From NCBI RefSeq assembly GCF_910592395.1, contig NC_088323.1, positions 7,504,001 through 7,568,000 of the forward strand: a DNA stretch of 64,000 nt, in the 5' to 3' direction. The DNA comes from Lineus longissimus (Eukaryota; Nemertea; Pilidiophora; Heteronemertea; Lineidae). Numbering within the stretch: the stretch's first letter is position 1; each line of letters starts with the position of its first letter. Made by a program: the position numbers and the translations under genes. The notes under the pieces are model-generated. The model saw nothing but the letters and a program-made list of their open reading frames with translations, had not been told where the DNA came from and made no database searches. Shown piece after piece: positions 31,198 to 42,031 of the stretch.

Positions 31198-31643
31198 GGC
31201 TGGATTGTTGCCAGCCTAAGTTAAAAACTGTTGTGTTTGTTTGATGGCTGGATTGTTGCCAGCCCTTGAATTTATATAATCGTTTGCAGTATACCTGCAT
31301 GGCTGGATTGTTGCCAGCCTGTCATTTCATTGTTTGCATTGTAATTCATGTATGGCTGGATTGTTGCCAGCCTAAGTTGAATCGGCAGTATTAGAGTATT
31401 CGACTGGATTGTTGCCAGTCTGAGTTAATCATCATCGTACCAGTAGTCGTTGATGACTGGATTGTTGCCAGTCGAGCTGGATTCCTGTTGGAGATCGTCG
31501 ACGGAGCAACATTGTACTTAGTACCGTACTAGTGGAGGTTTGAATTTGAACTTTGTCAGAATCGCCTTGGTAGCCTTGTGGTTAGATTGATGCTCGCCCA
31601 AGGTGAGACAACGTTGGATTTGGTGGTCGAATTGTTGTCGACC
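31198..31643 (+). repeat. Array of seven 19-nt hairpins with a constant loop and covarying stems
   Basis: Each is a 6-bp perfect stem around the loop ATTGTTG. GGCTGG/CCAGCC occurs at 31198-31216, 31246-31264, 31301-31319 and 31354-31372. GACTGG/CCAGTC occurs at 31402-31420 and 31455-31473. GGTCGA/TCGACC occurs at 31625-31643. The spacers (29-151 nt) are not conserved. Compensatory changes on both sides of the stem with an unchanged loop are the signature of a selected RNA fold. Position between LTR and gag suggests a role in the element's RNA (packaging, translation or regulation), which is inference. Confidence 0.85.
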
Positions 31644-32028
31644 CCAGATCGTTTCAAAGGATATCAAAGCATACACTGGTATGTTATAGTATTGGATCTT
31701 GTTGCTGTACACGTCATGCATGTGTTGTAATTGTCTCTGCTGTGTATCTAACTCAAGAAGATTGGAAGTTTGAGCCTCATTTGTTGTTGCTGTTTATTGC
31801 CAACAGTGTGGAGCAGCCATCATATCAGAAATATATTGGTCATTGTTCACCCTGATATTCGATGTACCCATCCGAGGTCGTATACTTATCACATTGAGCT
31901 CTGAGGCAGAGTGAAGGAATTGGAGACCTGTGCTGTGGCAGCATTAAGGTTGGAAGTCGTGAGCAGTATATGAGTGGACCATTTGGGATTGAGTTTACCA
32001 AGCGTGATTGTGAAGACATTGGGACAAT
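31644..32028 (+). other. BEL/Pao 2 leader, no gene recognised
   Basis: Continuation of the long leader before gag. Short frames only. Confidence 0.5.
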
Positions 32029-32628
32029 ATGAAGGGATATGAGGAGGACAGCAGCCACCAGGCAACAGTGAGGGCAAAAATCCAGCTTGCCAGTGCCACA
32101 AAGCTCCCAAGCTGGACAACTGGGAGTAGGGCTAGCTCGAGACGAGCAGGTACCCGTAGTAGTGGTGCAAGCCAGATACGAAGACACTTGCAAGCAGAGA
32201 TGAAGAAAACCAGGCTTGAGGCCCGTTAGCAAATTGAGGAGGCAAGAATCCAAGCAGACATAGCACGTGCTGCGTTGCGCATAAATTCCCAGATGCGCCT
32301 TCGCATGATTGATTTAGAATGCGAGATGCAAGCTACGCAATCTGACCCGGATGAAGAACTTTCATACCGATTGCGTGATTTCAACAATAAAGACCCTGTG
32401 AATAATCATCCTGCTCTAAACGAAGATGCTGTGATTGATGATTATGAAAATATAGCTGAGGGTGATCAGTGTGTGTTCGGGTTGCGGTCAGCCGGCGACA
32501 CAAGTGATGAGCATGCTGCCACTGAAGAACAGCAATGTGAAAATACTGGTGAAGACCAGGTTGTTTCGGGGTTACAAGAAAAGAAAGGTAGTAGAAGGAG
32601 CCTTTATGTAAGCCTGGGGAAACTGTGA
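32029..32628 (+). pseudogene. gag: BEL/Pao 2 gag, N-terminal coiled-coil part
   Basis: The frame from ATG 32029 (MKGYEEDSSH) runs through a basic Ser/Arg segment, meets a TAG at 32227-32229 and continues in the same frame as a charged helix (QIEEARIQADIARAALRINS...). It then becomes an acidic stretch and closes at TGA 32626-32628. The following gag frame overlaps in the -1 direction (open from about 32591). The BEL gag N-terminus is normally continuous, so this is either two lesions or an unusual split. The short overlap GGGGAAAC is not a canonical slippery heptamer in this phase. Confidence 0.6.
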
Positions 32629-35339
32629 CACTAAACCCTGTTAGTGATCATGGTGATCATAGTGTTGGCGTAGATCATAGTAAGCTGCCTTACGTTGATT
32701 CTGAAGACACGAATGGGCATGTTGACGCTCTTGGAGATGGGATACATCAGCCCAAGCCTTATGGATATATTTCCGAGCCAAATGTCGGAAATGAAGGGAC
32801 TTTCATGTTAGTAGCTGGCACCCAGGCCAGCCATGGTAAAGGCGGCATTGCAACTGTAGGTCAGAATGGCAGAGGTAATAATGCCATTCCAGCTGGTCAA
32901 GAGTACAATGGAAGCCAGTCCAAGCCTATGTATAGTATTACGCAGAATACTAGAAGATCCGGTGTGTGCCAAACCAGTGGTACGCAGATGAACATACTGC
33001 ATCAGTCTGAGACCAACATGGTTGGATGTGAACAGACGAGTCAGCTGCATGTTGATGTTCAGGATCAGGATGGTCAGCAAGTCCAGAATCCGGCTTACCA
33101 GGTTAAGCAGAACCACACGGACCAGCTAGTCCCGGCCCAGGAGGCCAATCAAGTCACGAATCAACAGCCAGTCATTTACGGCCCTCAGCCAACAGCCTTA
33201 GTGGCAGCAGGAGATTTGACCAACTTAGCTCAGACACTAGAACGGATGACGGCACACCAAGAGTTGCCCGCACCTCCAGTTATGATATTCGATGGGACTT
33301 CGGCTGATTACCCTAAGTTCATTAGGAATTTCAGTGACCGGGTTGGAACGAAATCATTCACTGACAGTTTCAAGTTGTCACAGCTAATCATGTGCTCGCG
33401 TGGTGAGGCCAAGAAGGCCATTGATCGCTATAAAGGAACTAGTAGGGGTTATGAGATGGCCTGGAAGGTGCTTCATGAAAGATTCGGTCAACCGTTCCAG
33501 ATCGTCAAGTCATCTGTTGACAGACTAACAGCAGGACCCAGAATTCAGGCTCAGGACAGAAAAAGCCTGCTTGAGTTCGCTGATCAGTTGGAAGCTACAC
33601 TGCAGACCCTGGACGATCAGCACCTCCTTGCCGAAGCCAACACCCAAACGTCGCTTCAGGCAATCTTTAGCAGACTGCCAGCCCATGTGCAAGGAAAATG
33701 GGTTAAAAAGGTTGTGGACCTTGAAGCTGCAAATATCCAACCGACGTTAAAGCATCTTGTACGTCTGGTGTCGTCCCTGGCGAAGACCGCCAATCATGCT
33801 GTGTATGCTGTGGCCGCCAGTGGCAGAAACAATCAGAATGCTGTCACTGGGGGGAGCAAAGGTCATGGAAAAGGGTTTGAGATAACCAAGACCAGTCACA
33901 CTCTGGCTCCTGAGAAGAAATCCACATGCACAACAATGTCAACGCAACCAATGTCTGATCAGGGAGTTGCTAAAAGTGGACAGCAGGAGTCGAACACAGG
34001 ACACAGTGTGCAAAGAAATGGTGCCAAGTTTACTAGGGTGTCAAGGCCCAGAAATAATGCTGCTAAAGATGAGGCCAGGAGCAGTGGTGGTAATAGCGAG
34101 GCTAAAGCCAAAAGCACGAGAGATACGAAGTCTCACAATAAGGAGCCGAGAAGGTGCCAGTTCTGTGATCAGGACCACCTTGTATCGAATTGTGCTCAGT
34201 TTAAATCTAAGTCGGTGGAGTTTAGGAAACAGTTCGTCCGCAAGGCAGGATTATGTTTTTGCTGTCTTTGGAAGCATTACGTAAAGGACTGCAAGTGGAA
34301 AAAACCGTGTACAGAGACAGGATGTGACAGACTCCACCATCCATTACTACACCAGGAACAAGACGTTCATACTGGATCATTGGTTAGTACTTCCAAGCCA
34401 ACCCAGTCTGTTTTGCTGAAGGTTATACCTGTGCGGCTCTACTCCAAGGACAAAAAGAGTCTGACAACGTTTGCTATGCTAGACTCGGGTTCGACAGTTA
34501 CAATGATAGCCAAGTCAATTGCAAGTAGGCTCGGTATTACTGGTTTGCCCGAGGTCCTAAGTGTCAACACAGTCTTAGCAAAGGGTCAAAGTAAGGAGGT
34601 CAAAATAGCCGAGTGCTTCCTCAGTCCAACTAGCGAGGAAGAACCTCTGAGACCAGTGAGCAGAGCTCACGTAGTGGACGAGCTACATATAGATGAAAGG
34701 TACAGGCCTGACGTCGTAGACTTGTCAGGATGGAAACATCTACAAGGTCTTGATCTTTCAACTGAAGTGGATGTAAAGACTGTTTCCATATTGATTGGTG
34801 AAGACGTACCACGGGCACATGCTGTGACTGAAAGCCGTTATGGAGAGTGCCCAGACACCCAACCTTATGCTGTGAAGACCCCCCTATCATGGTGTGTTGC
34901 TGGACCGACTTGCAAGACTGGAGATCAGCCTGTGCCCAGCTGCAATCTACTTGTGGCGAGTACTGATGTGCTTGGGGGTAATGGTGATCGGACGAGTGAG
35001 TTGGCCAGCGAGTCATTAGAGCTTGAAGTGAAGAAGCTCTGGGAGGAGGAGAGGCATGGTTTTGCTTGTGACGGCATAAAAAGGATGTCGGTAGAAGACA
35101 AGAGAGCTATGCAGATCCTGGAGTCCAAAACTGCATTCGTTGATGGGAATTACCAGATTGGGCTGCTGTGGCGCGAGGAAAACCCATGTCTTCCTAACAA
35201 CAAGGCATCAGCCGAGAAAAGGCTAATAGCACTGCAGAAAAGGTTCGCCAAGGACTCAGAGTATGCTGCAATGTATCGCAAGATGACTACATTACCAAGG
35301 GCTATGCTGTGCAATTATCTGACGAGGAAGCAGCAGTGA
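32591..35339 (+). pseudogene. gag: BEL/Pao 2 gag body and aspartic protease
   Basis: About 900 codons. There is a long Gln/Asn-rich N-terminal third. A DUF1759 capsid-like block follows (FDGTSADYPKFIRNF ... YEMAWKVLHERFG), then a CCHC knuckle CQFCDQDHLVSNC with further Cys pairs (CFCCLWKHYVKDC). The aspartic protease has FAMLDSGSTVTMI. The pol linker follows (TPLSWCVAGPT). Homology leaves this frame near 35288: the next frame carries [12 protein letters not shown]. No ATG stands at the start of the frame; the first codons overlap the preceding gag ORF. It would form the particle and cleave the polyprotein. Confidence 0.88.
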
Positions 35340-35565
35340 CCACAAGCAAGACTTGGTACCTCCCGCACCATGGTGTGCAGAACCCTAATAAGCCTGGAAG
35401 GGTTAGAGTCGTGTTTGACGCCGCGGCACGTTATGGTGAGACTTCTCTGAATCAAGAGCTCCTGCAGGGACCAGACTTAACCAACAGCCTAGTCGGGGTC
35501 CTGACGCATTTCCGTCTAGGAAAGATTGCTGTTACTGCAGATGTTGAAGCAATGTTCCAAAGTGC
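35288..35565 (+). pseudogene. pol: BEL/Pao 2 reverse transcriptase, N-terminal part
   Basis: Second pol frame: [13 protein letters not shown], then [13 protein letters not shown] (fingers) and motif A TADVEAMF. It leaves homology at about 35560 because of a short deletion before KVPKEDC, and the enzyme continues in the third frame. Confidence 0.85.
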
Positions 35566-38095
35566 CAAAAGAGGATTGTCAAGCACTAAGATTCCTGTGG
35601 TGGTCAGATGAAGCTGACGCTACTCCGCAGACGTTCTGCATGACCCGACACATATTTGGGGCAACAGATAGTCCCAGTTCATGCACATATGGTCTTCGAA
35701 GATGTGCAAATGACAACGCCGAGGACTTCGACAAATCTACTGTGGATGCAGTCAACAAAAACTTCTATGTAGATGATCTGCTAAAGTCTGTTGATTATAC
35801 GGCGCCTGCTATATGTCTGGCTCTGCAGTTGATCGAGATGTTAGGTCAGGGAGGCCTAAGATTGACGAAATTCATTTCAAACTCCTTGGAAGTTTTGTCT
35901 GCTATTCCTGAGGAGAATAGAGCCATAGGATGCAAAGACCTCATCATAGGTAGTCCACCATTAGAAAGGGCCCTGGGAGTGTCATGGAATGTAGCATCAG
36001 ACACATTGAGTGTGAAAGTTGGTGAGATGGATAAGCCAAACACTCGGCGAGGATGTCTTGCTGCGGTCAATTCCTTATATGACCCACTTGGCCTGGTAGG
36101 ACCAGTCACTCTTCCTGCCAAGAGGATCCTACAGATGACTACAAAGTTGAATCTTAGCTGGGACGAGCCTTCACCCGAAGTGATTCTCCATTATTGGCTT
36201 CGATGGAAAGAAAGTCTGAAGAAACTGGGCCAGTTGTCTATCCCTAGGTGTTACTTTAGCGAACCTGAATCGGCTTACATTGAACTCCATCATTTTGCCG
36301 ACGCATCAGAAGTTGGCTATGGGACCGTCAGCTATCTACGTCAGGTCTCAGCATCAGGAAACATCAACTGTTCAATGGTAATGGCGAAGGGCAGGACAGC
36401 TCCCTCTGTGTTTGTGACAGTCCCACGCTTAGAGCTTCAAGCAGCTGTTGTAGCGGCTAGAGTAGACTGTCTCATCAGAAAGGAAATGGAGTTGGAAGTG
36501 TCACGTGCTGTTTTCTGGACAGACTCGAGGATTACCCTGCAGTACATATATAATGAATGCCGGCGGTTCAAGACATATGTAGCGAACAGGGTGACCGAGA
36601 TAAGGGACACCACTAGCCCGACACAATGGAGACATGTTCCTGGAAAGGACAATCCTGCGGATGACATATCCAGAGGACAGACAGTTGAAGCCTTCTTAAA
36701 GAATCCGAGATGGTTTCAAGGGTCTAAATTTCTGAGTCAGCCCGAAGAGAATTGGCCAGCAGCAGAAGTGAAGCCCCTGGAGGGAAACGATCCTGAAGTT
36801 AGCGAGGAGAAGGTTGTTGGATTGTTGCTAATATCTTCTTCCTCTTTGGATAACATGATTGCAAGATGCTCCAGTTGGATAGGCCTACAGAGAAGAGTTG
36901 CTCTTCTGCTTAAGTTTGCTGATATGATCAGGAAAGAGGACAGGCCAAAGCTTGACATGGATAGAGCAGCTAAGTCCATTGTCATGTATACTCAGAGAGG
37001 CTTCTATGCAGAAGAAATTGCTGACCTCAAGAGTAATGGAAAAGTCAAGCAATCAAGCCAGCTGCGTTTGCTGAATCCAGTTCTCGTGGACGGAGTTCTA
37101 CGTGTTGGTGGGCGACTGTCAAGAGCCCCTACCTCATTCGATGCTAGATTTCCGATGATCATTCCCGGAGGCACTCATCTATCGTCAGTGTTGATTCATC
37201 ATTATCATCAGACGACGGCACATGCTGGACAGGAGCATGTACTTGCAGCGTTGAGGGAGAAGTTTTGGATACATCGAGCTAGAATCTCTGTCAAGAAGAT
37301 AATACGTTCTTGCATTGGCTGTAGACGACGCTTGGCGAGCAGACTGACCCAGAAGATGGCGGACCTCCCGGCAATGAGATTGGTTGCTTACGAACCGCCT
37401 TTCTCCCGTACTGGGCTAGATTACTTTGGCCCCCTGATTGTCAAGCGAGGTCGCTCAGAGCTGAAACGATGGGGAGCGATTTTTACTTGTCTTAATGTAA
37501 GAGCAGTCCACCTTGAAGTTGTCGAGTCACTCGATGCGAGTTCTTTCATCAACGCCTTGAGAAGATTTCTCGGAAGACGTGGGGATCCCAATGACATCTG
37601 GTCTGACAACGGGACCAATTTCACGGGTGGTGAAAGGGAACTGAGAGAAGCCCTGCAGCATTGGAATGCACAGAACGTTGATGATGAGCTTGCTCAGAGA
37701 GGAATAAACTGGCATTTCCAACCGCCAGCAGCATCCCACATGTCTGGAGTCTGGGAGCGGCTTGTCAAGTCGGTTAAGCTCGCCTTGAAGGCTCTACTCG
37801 GACAGGCATTGGTGAGCGATGAGGTCCTCGCAACAACCTTTGTTGAGGTTGAACGAGTCCTTAATAGTCGACCTCTGTGTAAAGTGATGGACGACCCGAA
37901 AGATGATGAAGTTCTGACACCAAGTCATTTCTTGCTGCAGAAGCCGTGCACATCGCTACCGCCAGGTCTCTTTGTTAAGGAAGACGCATATCATCGGAAG
38001 CGCTGGAAGCACTGTCAACTGCTTGCCCAGCACTTCTGGAAGCGCTGGTTGAAGGAGTACTTGCCCGCATTACAGGAGCGATCGAAATGGCACCA
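35560..38095 (+). pseudogene. pol: BEL/Pao 2 reverse transcriptase, RNase H and integrase
   Basis: Open for more than 840 codons. RT motif B region is RHIFGATDSPSSC and motif C is NFYVDDLLKS (YVDD kept). RNase H shows HHFADASEVGYG and FWTDSRITLQYI, then NPADDISRG. Integrase shows HHYHQTTAHAG with CIGCRRR for zinc, then TGLDYFGPL (Asp), IWSDNGTNF (Asp) and SGVWERLVK (Glu). The frame runs off near 38095 into ...HQEMRKEISL, and the DUF5641 end is in another frame. All catalytic residues are present, so the protein parts are recent. Confidence 0.92.
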
Positions 38096-38407
38096 GGAAA
38101 TGAGGAAGGAGATCTCGTTATGATCGCTGATGATGAAACCCCCAGGGGTCAGTGGCCATTGGTCAGGGTGTCTCGAACGATCACCGGAGACGACGGTCAA
38201 GTTAGAGTTGCGGAGGTGAAGACTAAGACATCCACATTAGTGCGACCCATTCATAAGCTGTGCATGCTGGAAGCGAGCAACGCGGACTTAACTAAGAGAC
38301 TATTATGTAACGCGACGCTGAAGACACTCTTATATCGTAGTGGCACCTTGGTTGTTAGTATTATGCGCGTGGTTATAGGACACTTCGTTGCAGTTGTTTT
38401 GCGCTAA
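38085..38407 (+). pseudogene. pol: BEL/Pao 2 integrase C-terminal (DUF5641-like) end
   Basis: Frame shifted relative to the integrase. It reads EGDLVMIADDETPRGQWPL, then VRPIHKLCMLE, the canonical end of BEL integrases, followed by a non-homologous tail to 38407. Confidence 0.85.
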
Positions 38408-38705
38408 GAACATTCCGCGTCTTTGTTATGATGTTTGGTACATTCGTTGGACTTGTGTGCGCGTGCATTCACGGTGTTTAGATTGCTTTGCGCTCTTTTG
38501 TCTAGTGAGACATATTTCTGACTTTTGCGTTCGTTTGATTGTGATTTGGACTTGTGATTCGATATTGCACCTTGTGTGCCTTGGACCTGGATTACTAGTA
38601 AGATCATTCATATCGTGTTTGGACTGATAATGTTGTTTAAGTGGCACGTTTGGCGCTATGGTTTGTAATGGCTCGACTTGTTTACGTCGCCCCATTGGGG
38701 GAGTA
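38408..38705 (+). other. BEL/Pao 2 3' untranslated part
   Basis: No gene. It ends in a short purine run (TTGGGGGAGTA, 38695-38705) beside the 3' LTR, a weak candidate polypurine tract. Confidence 0.6.
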
Positions 38706-38969
38706 TGTCCGCGCCAACCAGTAAAGACTGCCGCGGTGCGCGGTTTGGGCGGAATATGTCTTGTGTGTTGTAACGACACCAGTACGATCGCGTCAATTTG
38801 TGTCACGGGATTTCGGAACGGGACAGTTTTGGACGAAATTGCGATGAAAATCAAGACAAAATGTTAGGAGCATTGGTTGTAAGGCAAATAAATTAGTTTT
38901 GAGATCTATTGTCAGAGTTTAGTCCCTGTGGATACGTTGATGCATTCAGTCGTACGCACGGAGCGTACA
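38706..38969 (+). repeat. 3' LTR of BEL/Pao element 2
   Basis: 264 bp, two mismatches to the 5' LTR. The target duplication GTGGC follows at 38970-38974. Confidence 0.95.
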
Positions 38970-38989
38970 GTGGCAGGTGACATTTAAGC

Positions 38990-39840
38990 CTGGTGGTGAG
39001 TAACTGTTGCAAGGATCGATCTGAAAGTAATTTAATTTAACATCCCTGAATTTCTCAAATGAATCGGCTCATGGTAAAACATAAGTTTTCAGATACAGAT
39101 AAATGAATTTTTACGGTGCTTTCTGATCTTAACATGATCCCACATTCTTTTTGCCTCGTGGTAAACTAAATCGTTTACCATTTCATTCTTTAATTCGTCA
39201 AAGAACATAGACGTCTCCAAGTACGTTGTAACTTTCTTGTGATGTGTCAAATGAATTAGGAACTTTCTTAACAGCTTGAACTCCTAAGTATTGGGAAACT
39301 GCTTTCTTGTAATTTTGAAGTCATCACCTACCATTGTTTTGGTTATGTTTTCTAAGCTGGACTGAAAGAATACGCACGAGTCTAAAAATCTAACACAACT
39401 GAACCTAAATGAAACGAATTCTTCTGAGGTTTCAGCAAGTATTTTAAGTTTCTTGTGCGATGGCAGTTTAGTCATTTAATCTCTAATGAAGAGGTGAGAA
39501 TCATAATTACTAAGATTGTGATGGACACTGGAACGAACATGGCTTTCTTCTCATTCAGGTTGCAAGACTGGTGAGAAGCTTCTCTGTCGTTTCCACTGCA
39601 GTGATTCTGATATTTGACTCTGTCATATAAACCTAGCAGCTGATTGCATCAGTAAGAGTTTGTTTCTTCACAAATTTCTTCCAATCTTCGTCTGTTATGA
39701 TGAGAGGAATTTTCGAGTTCAGTCGATTGGAGAATATTGCTTCTAGTCTAATCAACCAGCTACAGGAATCATCTACAGTATCAGCACCCCTGTAAACTGT
39801 GTACTCACTCCTGTAGATGTTTTTGGGTAGTCAGGCTACA
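38990..39840 (-). pseudogene. Family-B DNA polymerase, N-terminal part (unit 1)
   Basis: Minus-strand remnant equivalent to 54830-55640 in unit 2. The 63-codon frame 39284-39475 reads LAETSEEFVSFRFSCVRFLD, then FFQSSLENI, matching the 'FISFSF..LRFIDS..FLSSSL' region of Polinton/adintovirus PolB. A stop replaces the Ser-Glu codons before EFKLLRKF, and further similarity (YLETSMFFDELKNE) continues to about 39000. Upstream, near 39640-39820, YRGADTVDDSC- and LIITDEDWKKF-like stretches remain. The gene would replicate a protein-primed DNA element; this copy is dead and severed from its palm domain by rearrangement and by BEL/Pao 2. Confidence 0.75.
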
Positions 39841-40079
39841 GCATCCCTTTGGATTTATGCGAATTTATTGTCTTTCCATAAAGTAGTAAATCCCTAACCC
39901 TACACCACTCAATCCTAAAATAATACAGAAGTACTCGTACATTTCAGAACTTAGCTGGTAGTAGCCACTTCATTGCGGTCTTTTAGGAATTCCATATTTT
40001 ATATATTTTACAATGTAAGTGCGGTGTCAGCATGTCTAAGGTTCACAGCTACCTCATTTTCTCTCTTTAATTCAAGGTT
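39841..40079. other. Unit 1 spacer up to the LINE border
   Basis: Aligns with 55641-55909; no gene seen. The alignment to unit 2 breaks at CTCTCTTTAATTCAAG-G (about 40077). Confidence 0.6.
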
Positions 40080-40207
40080 ATATGTGTGTTTATTCGTCGA
40101 GAAATAGTTCTGACACATGTGGTGCATTTACAGATTTGTGCTGGGTGCTAGGTGCTTGTTTACAACGATCTATTTACATATCCTTGAAAAATCAAGGTTC
40201 AAAGAAT

Positions 40208-42031
40208 TTAACTAGTGCACAGAAAATCAATCATTTCTGTTAATTCCCTATGATTAAACGCCGCATCCCCTACGTCTCGCATGACCATCAATTCGCTAAT
40301 CTGTTCCGCTAACCTATTTTGCCCGTTCTTATCATTCACTATATAAAAAACCCTCAACATATCTCCCCAGCTGTCCACATTGTTCCTATCTAACCCATAT
40401 TTTGCATACAACATGTTGACACTTCTCCCCAGTGAAGATTCATTCCCCTGACACACAAGTTTAAAACACAAGCTGACAAATACATTCTTAGATGAAGACA
40501 TACCACCCATAAAATTCATTAACCGTTTTTCTAATTCAATTTCAATACAAAAGTCGTGAACAATGCACGGCAGTAAATCATTGTGAGTCCTGTATGGTAG
40601 ATTTAAAACCCGTCGCAGACACTTCCGCCACGCAACAAACAATTCCTCCATATAAGGCTTAGACAAGCACAGAAGCTGGGAACCATATAAAGACATACAA
40701 AAACTTTTGAAAAGTGCGTACCTTACATGCGCATGGGCAAATCTGAACTGTGCCATTAACATGTTAGTTCTTTTGTACAAGTCATTTATTAAAAGCTCTA
40801 CTCTTCTCCGATCAACACGAGGACCCAAAATAATACCGAGGTGTTCTTCCTCCATAGATATGAGTATCTGTGTGCCCTCAAAAAACAATGCCCTTGGTGG
40901 ATCATCTAACCCAAAAACTAAAAATCTACTTTTTGATGCATTGAACGAAATATTAAAGTCAATTGAAAAACAACTTGCTGTACTCAACATTTTCTTCAAC
41001 CCACGTAATGAGGGTGCAAGCATGATTAGGTCGTCTGCGAAGGCAAAGACGCCACAAAAGAGGTTACCAACATGGCACCCAAAACCAGCCTTCTTTAAAT
41101 TCGCCACTAGCTCATCTATGTAAATACCAAAGAGTACAGGAGACAATACACCACCTTGTTTCACACCATTAGAGACAGCAAATTCTGCTGAGACATATTC
41201 CCCCCATTGAACTCTCACCCGTTGTTGGGTGTATAAAGATGCCAGAAACCTTGCCGCAAACGGGCACAACCCTTTTTTAGTCAAAAGACGGAATAACTTT
41301 ACAAAATGCACGCAATCAAAAGCCCGGCTAGCGTCCAGCATGACACAATATACTGCTGTGTTACAGCTTTTATAATAATTAATGACCTCATTTACAATTG
41401 AACTGCACGCCGCCGTAGAAACACCAGTCTTAAAACCAAATTGAGCATCCGAGGTCTGTAAAACCTTCTCATACTTTTTAAAGAAAATGTTGTCCATAAT
41501 TTTTCCGATGATGCTACTTAAAGAGATACCACGATAATTATCTGAGACATTCACAGACTTTCTGCTGTTCTTCGGAATTGGAATAACTCTGGTTTGAACG
41601 AAACCACGGGGACAATAACCATGACTCATCATGGAACTCAATAAAAGTGACAAATACACATTCAACCTTTGACTCCCATTGATAAAAAGATCTGACATTA
41701 TTTTAGGATTACTATCCGTCTTTCCGCGCTTTAATCGCCTGATCCCACCAACTACCTCTTGGAATGAAATACCATGACTGGCATCACAATTACCATCCCG
41801 ACAACCACTGGCGATTCCTAAATCCAGATCCCTCTTCAAGTCATTCATCTCATTTACATTGTACGACACCGAGTTATACAAACGTTTGAATTTTTCGCCA
41901 AAGAGATTACATGTAGCGTCCATGCCACTAACTCCGTCCATACTATTTGGTTGCATAGCTCTTGTTCCCTTAACCTTCTTCACATTCTTCCAAAACTCAT
42001 TTTTATCATTATTCCCGAGTGACTCGGCTAA
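40208..42031 (-). pseudogene. LINE ORF2, reverse transcriptase part
   Basis: 591 codons from Met 41983, with the frame open to 42031. Motifs: VNVSDNYRGISLSSIIGKI, QFGFKTGVSTAACSS, motif A CVMLDASRAFDCVHF, motif B GVKQGGVLSPVLFGIYIDEL and motif C FAFADDLIMLA. A C-terminal connection with a Cys-containing tail follows. It is continuous with the endonuclease except for one TAG (42032-42034). The catalytic Asp residues are intact. Confidence 0.92.

Larger units (their letters stand above)
29832..38969 (+). mobile_element. BEL/Pao LTR retrotransposon 2, with a long structured leader
   Basis: The 264-bp LTRs (29832-30095 and 38706-38969; TGTCCGCGCC...GAGCGTACA) differ at two positions. The target duplication is GTGGC (29827-29831 and 38970-38974). 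The matching sequence at 54786-54808 (GTGTGGCAGGTGACATTTAAG) is the uninserted site. Gag, protease, RT, RNase H and integrase follow in BEL order. A TGG-starting primer-site candidate (TGGTGACACAAAAGGG) follows the 5' LTR directly, and a short purine run (TTGGGGGAGTA) precedes the 3' LTR. The 1.9-kb leader contains an SGNH-hydrolase-like pseudogene and seven hairpins. Pol has at least three frame changes although the LTRs are nearly identical. Confidence 0.95.

Noticed and set aside
31198-31643. CRISPR-like array
   Set aside because: The repeats are short hairpins with variable stems and uneven spacers inside a eukaryotic retrotransposon; no leader or cas genes.
32605-32628. Programmed -1 frameshift site at GGGGAAAC
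   Set aside because: The heptamer is not in the X-XXY-YYZ phase required for the upstream frame, so re-pairing would be poor.
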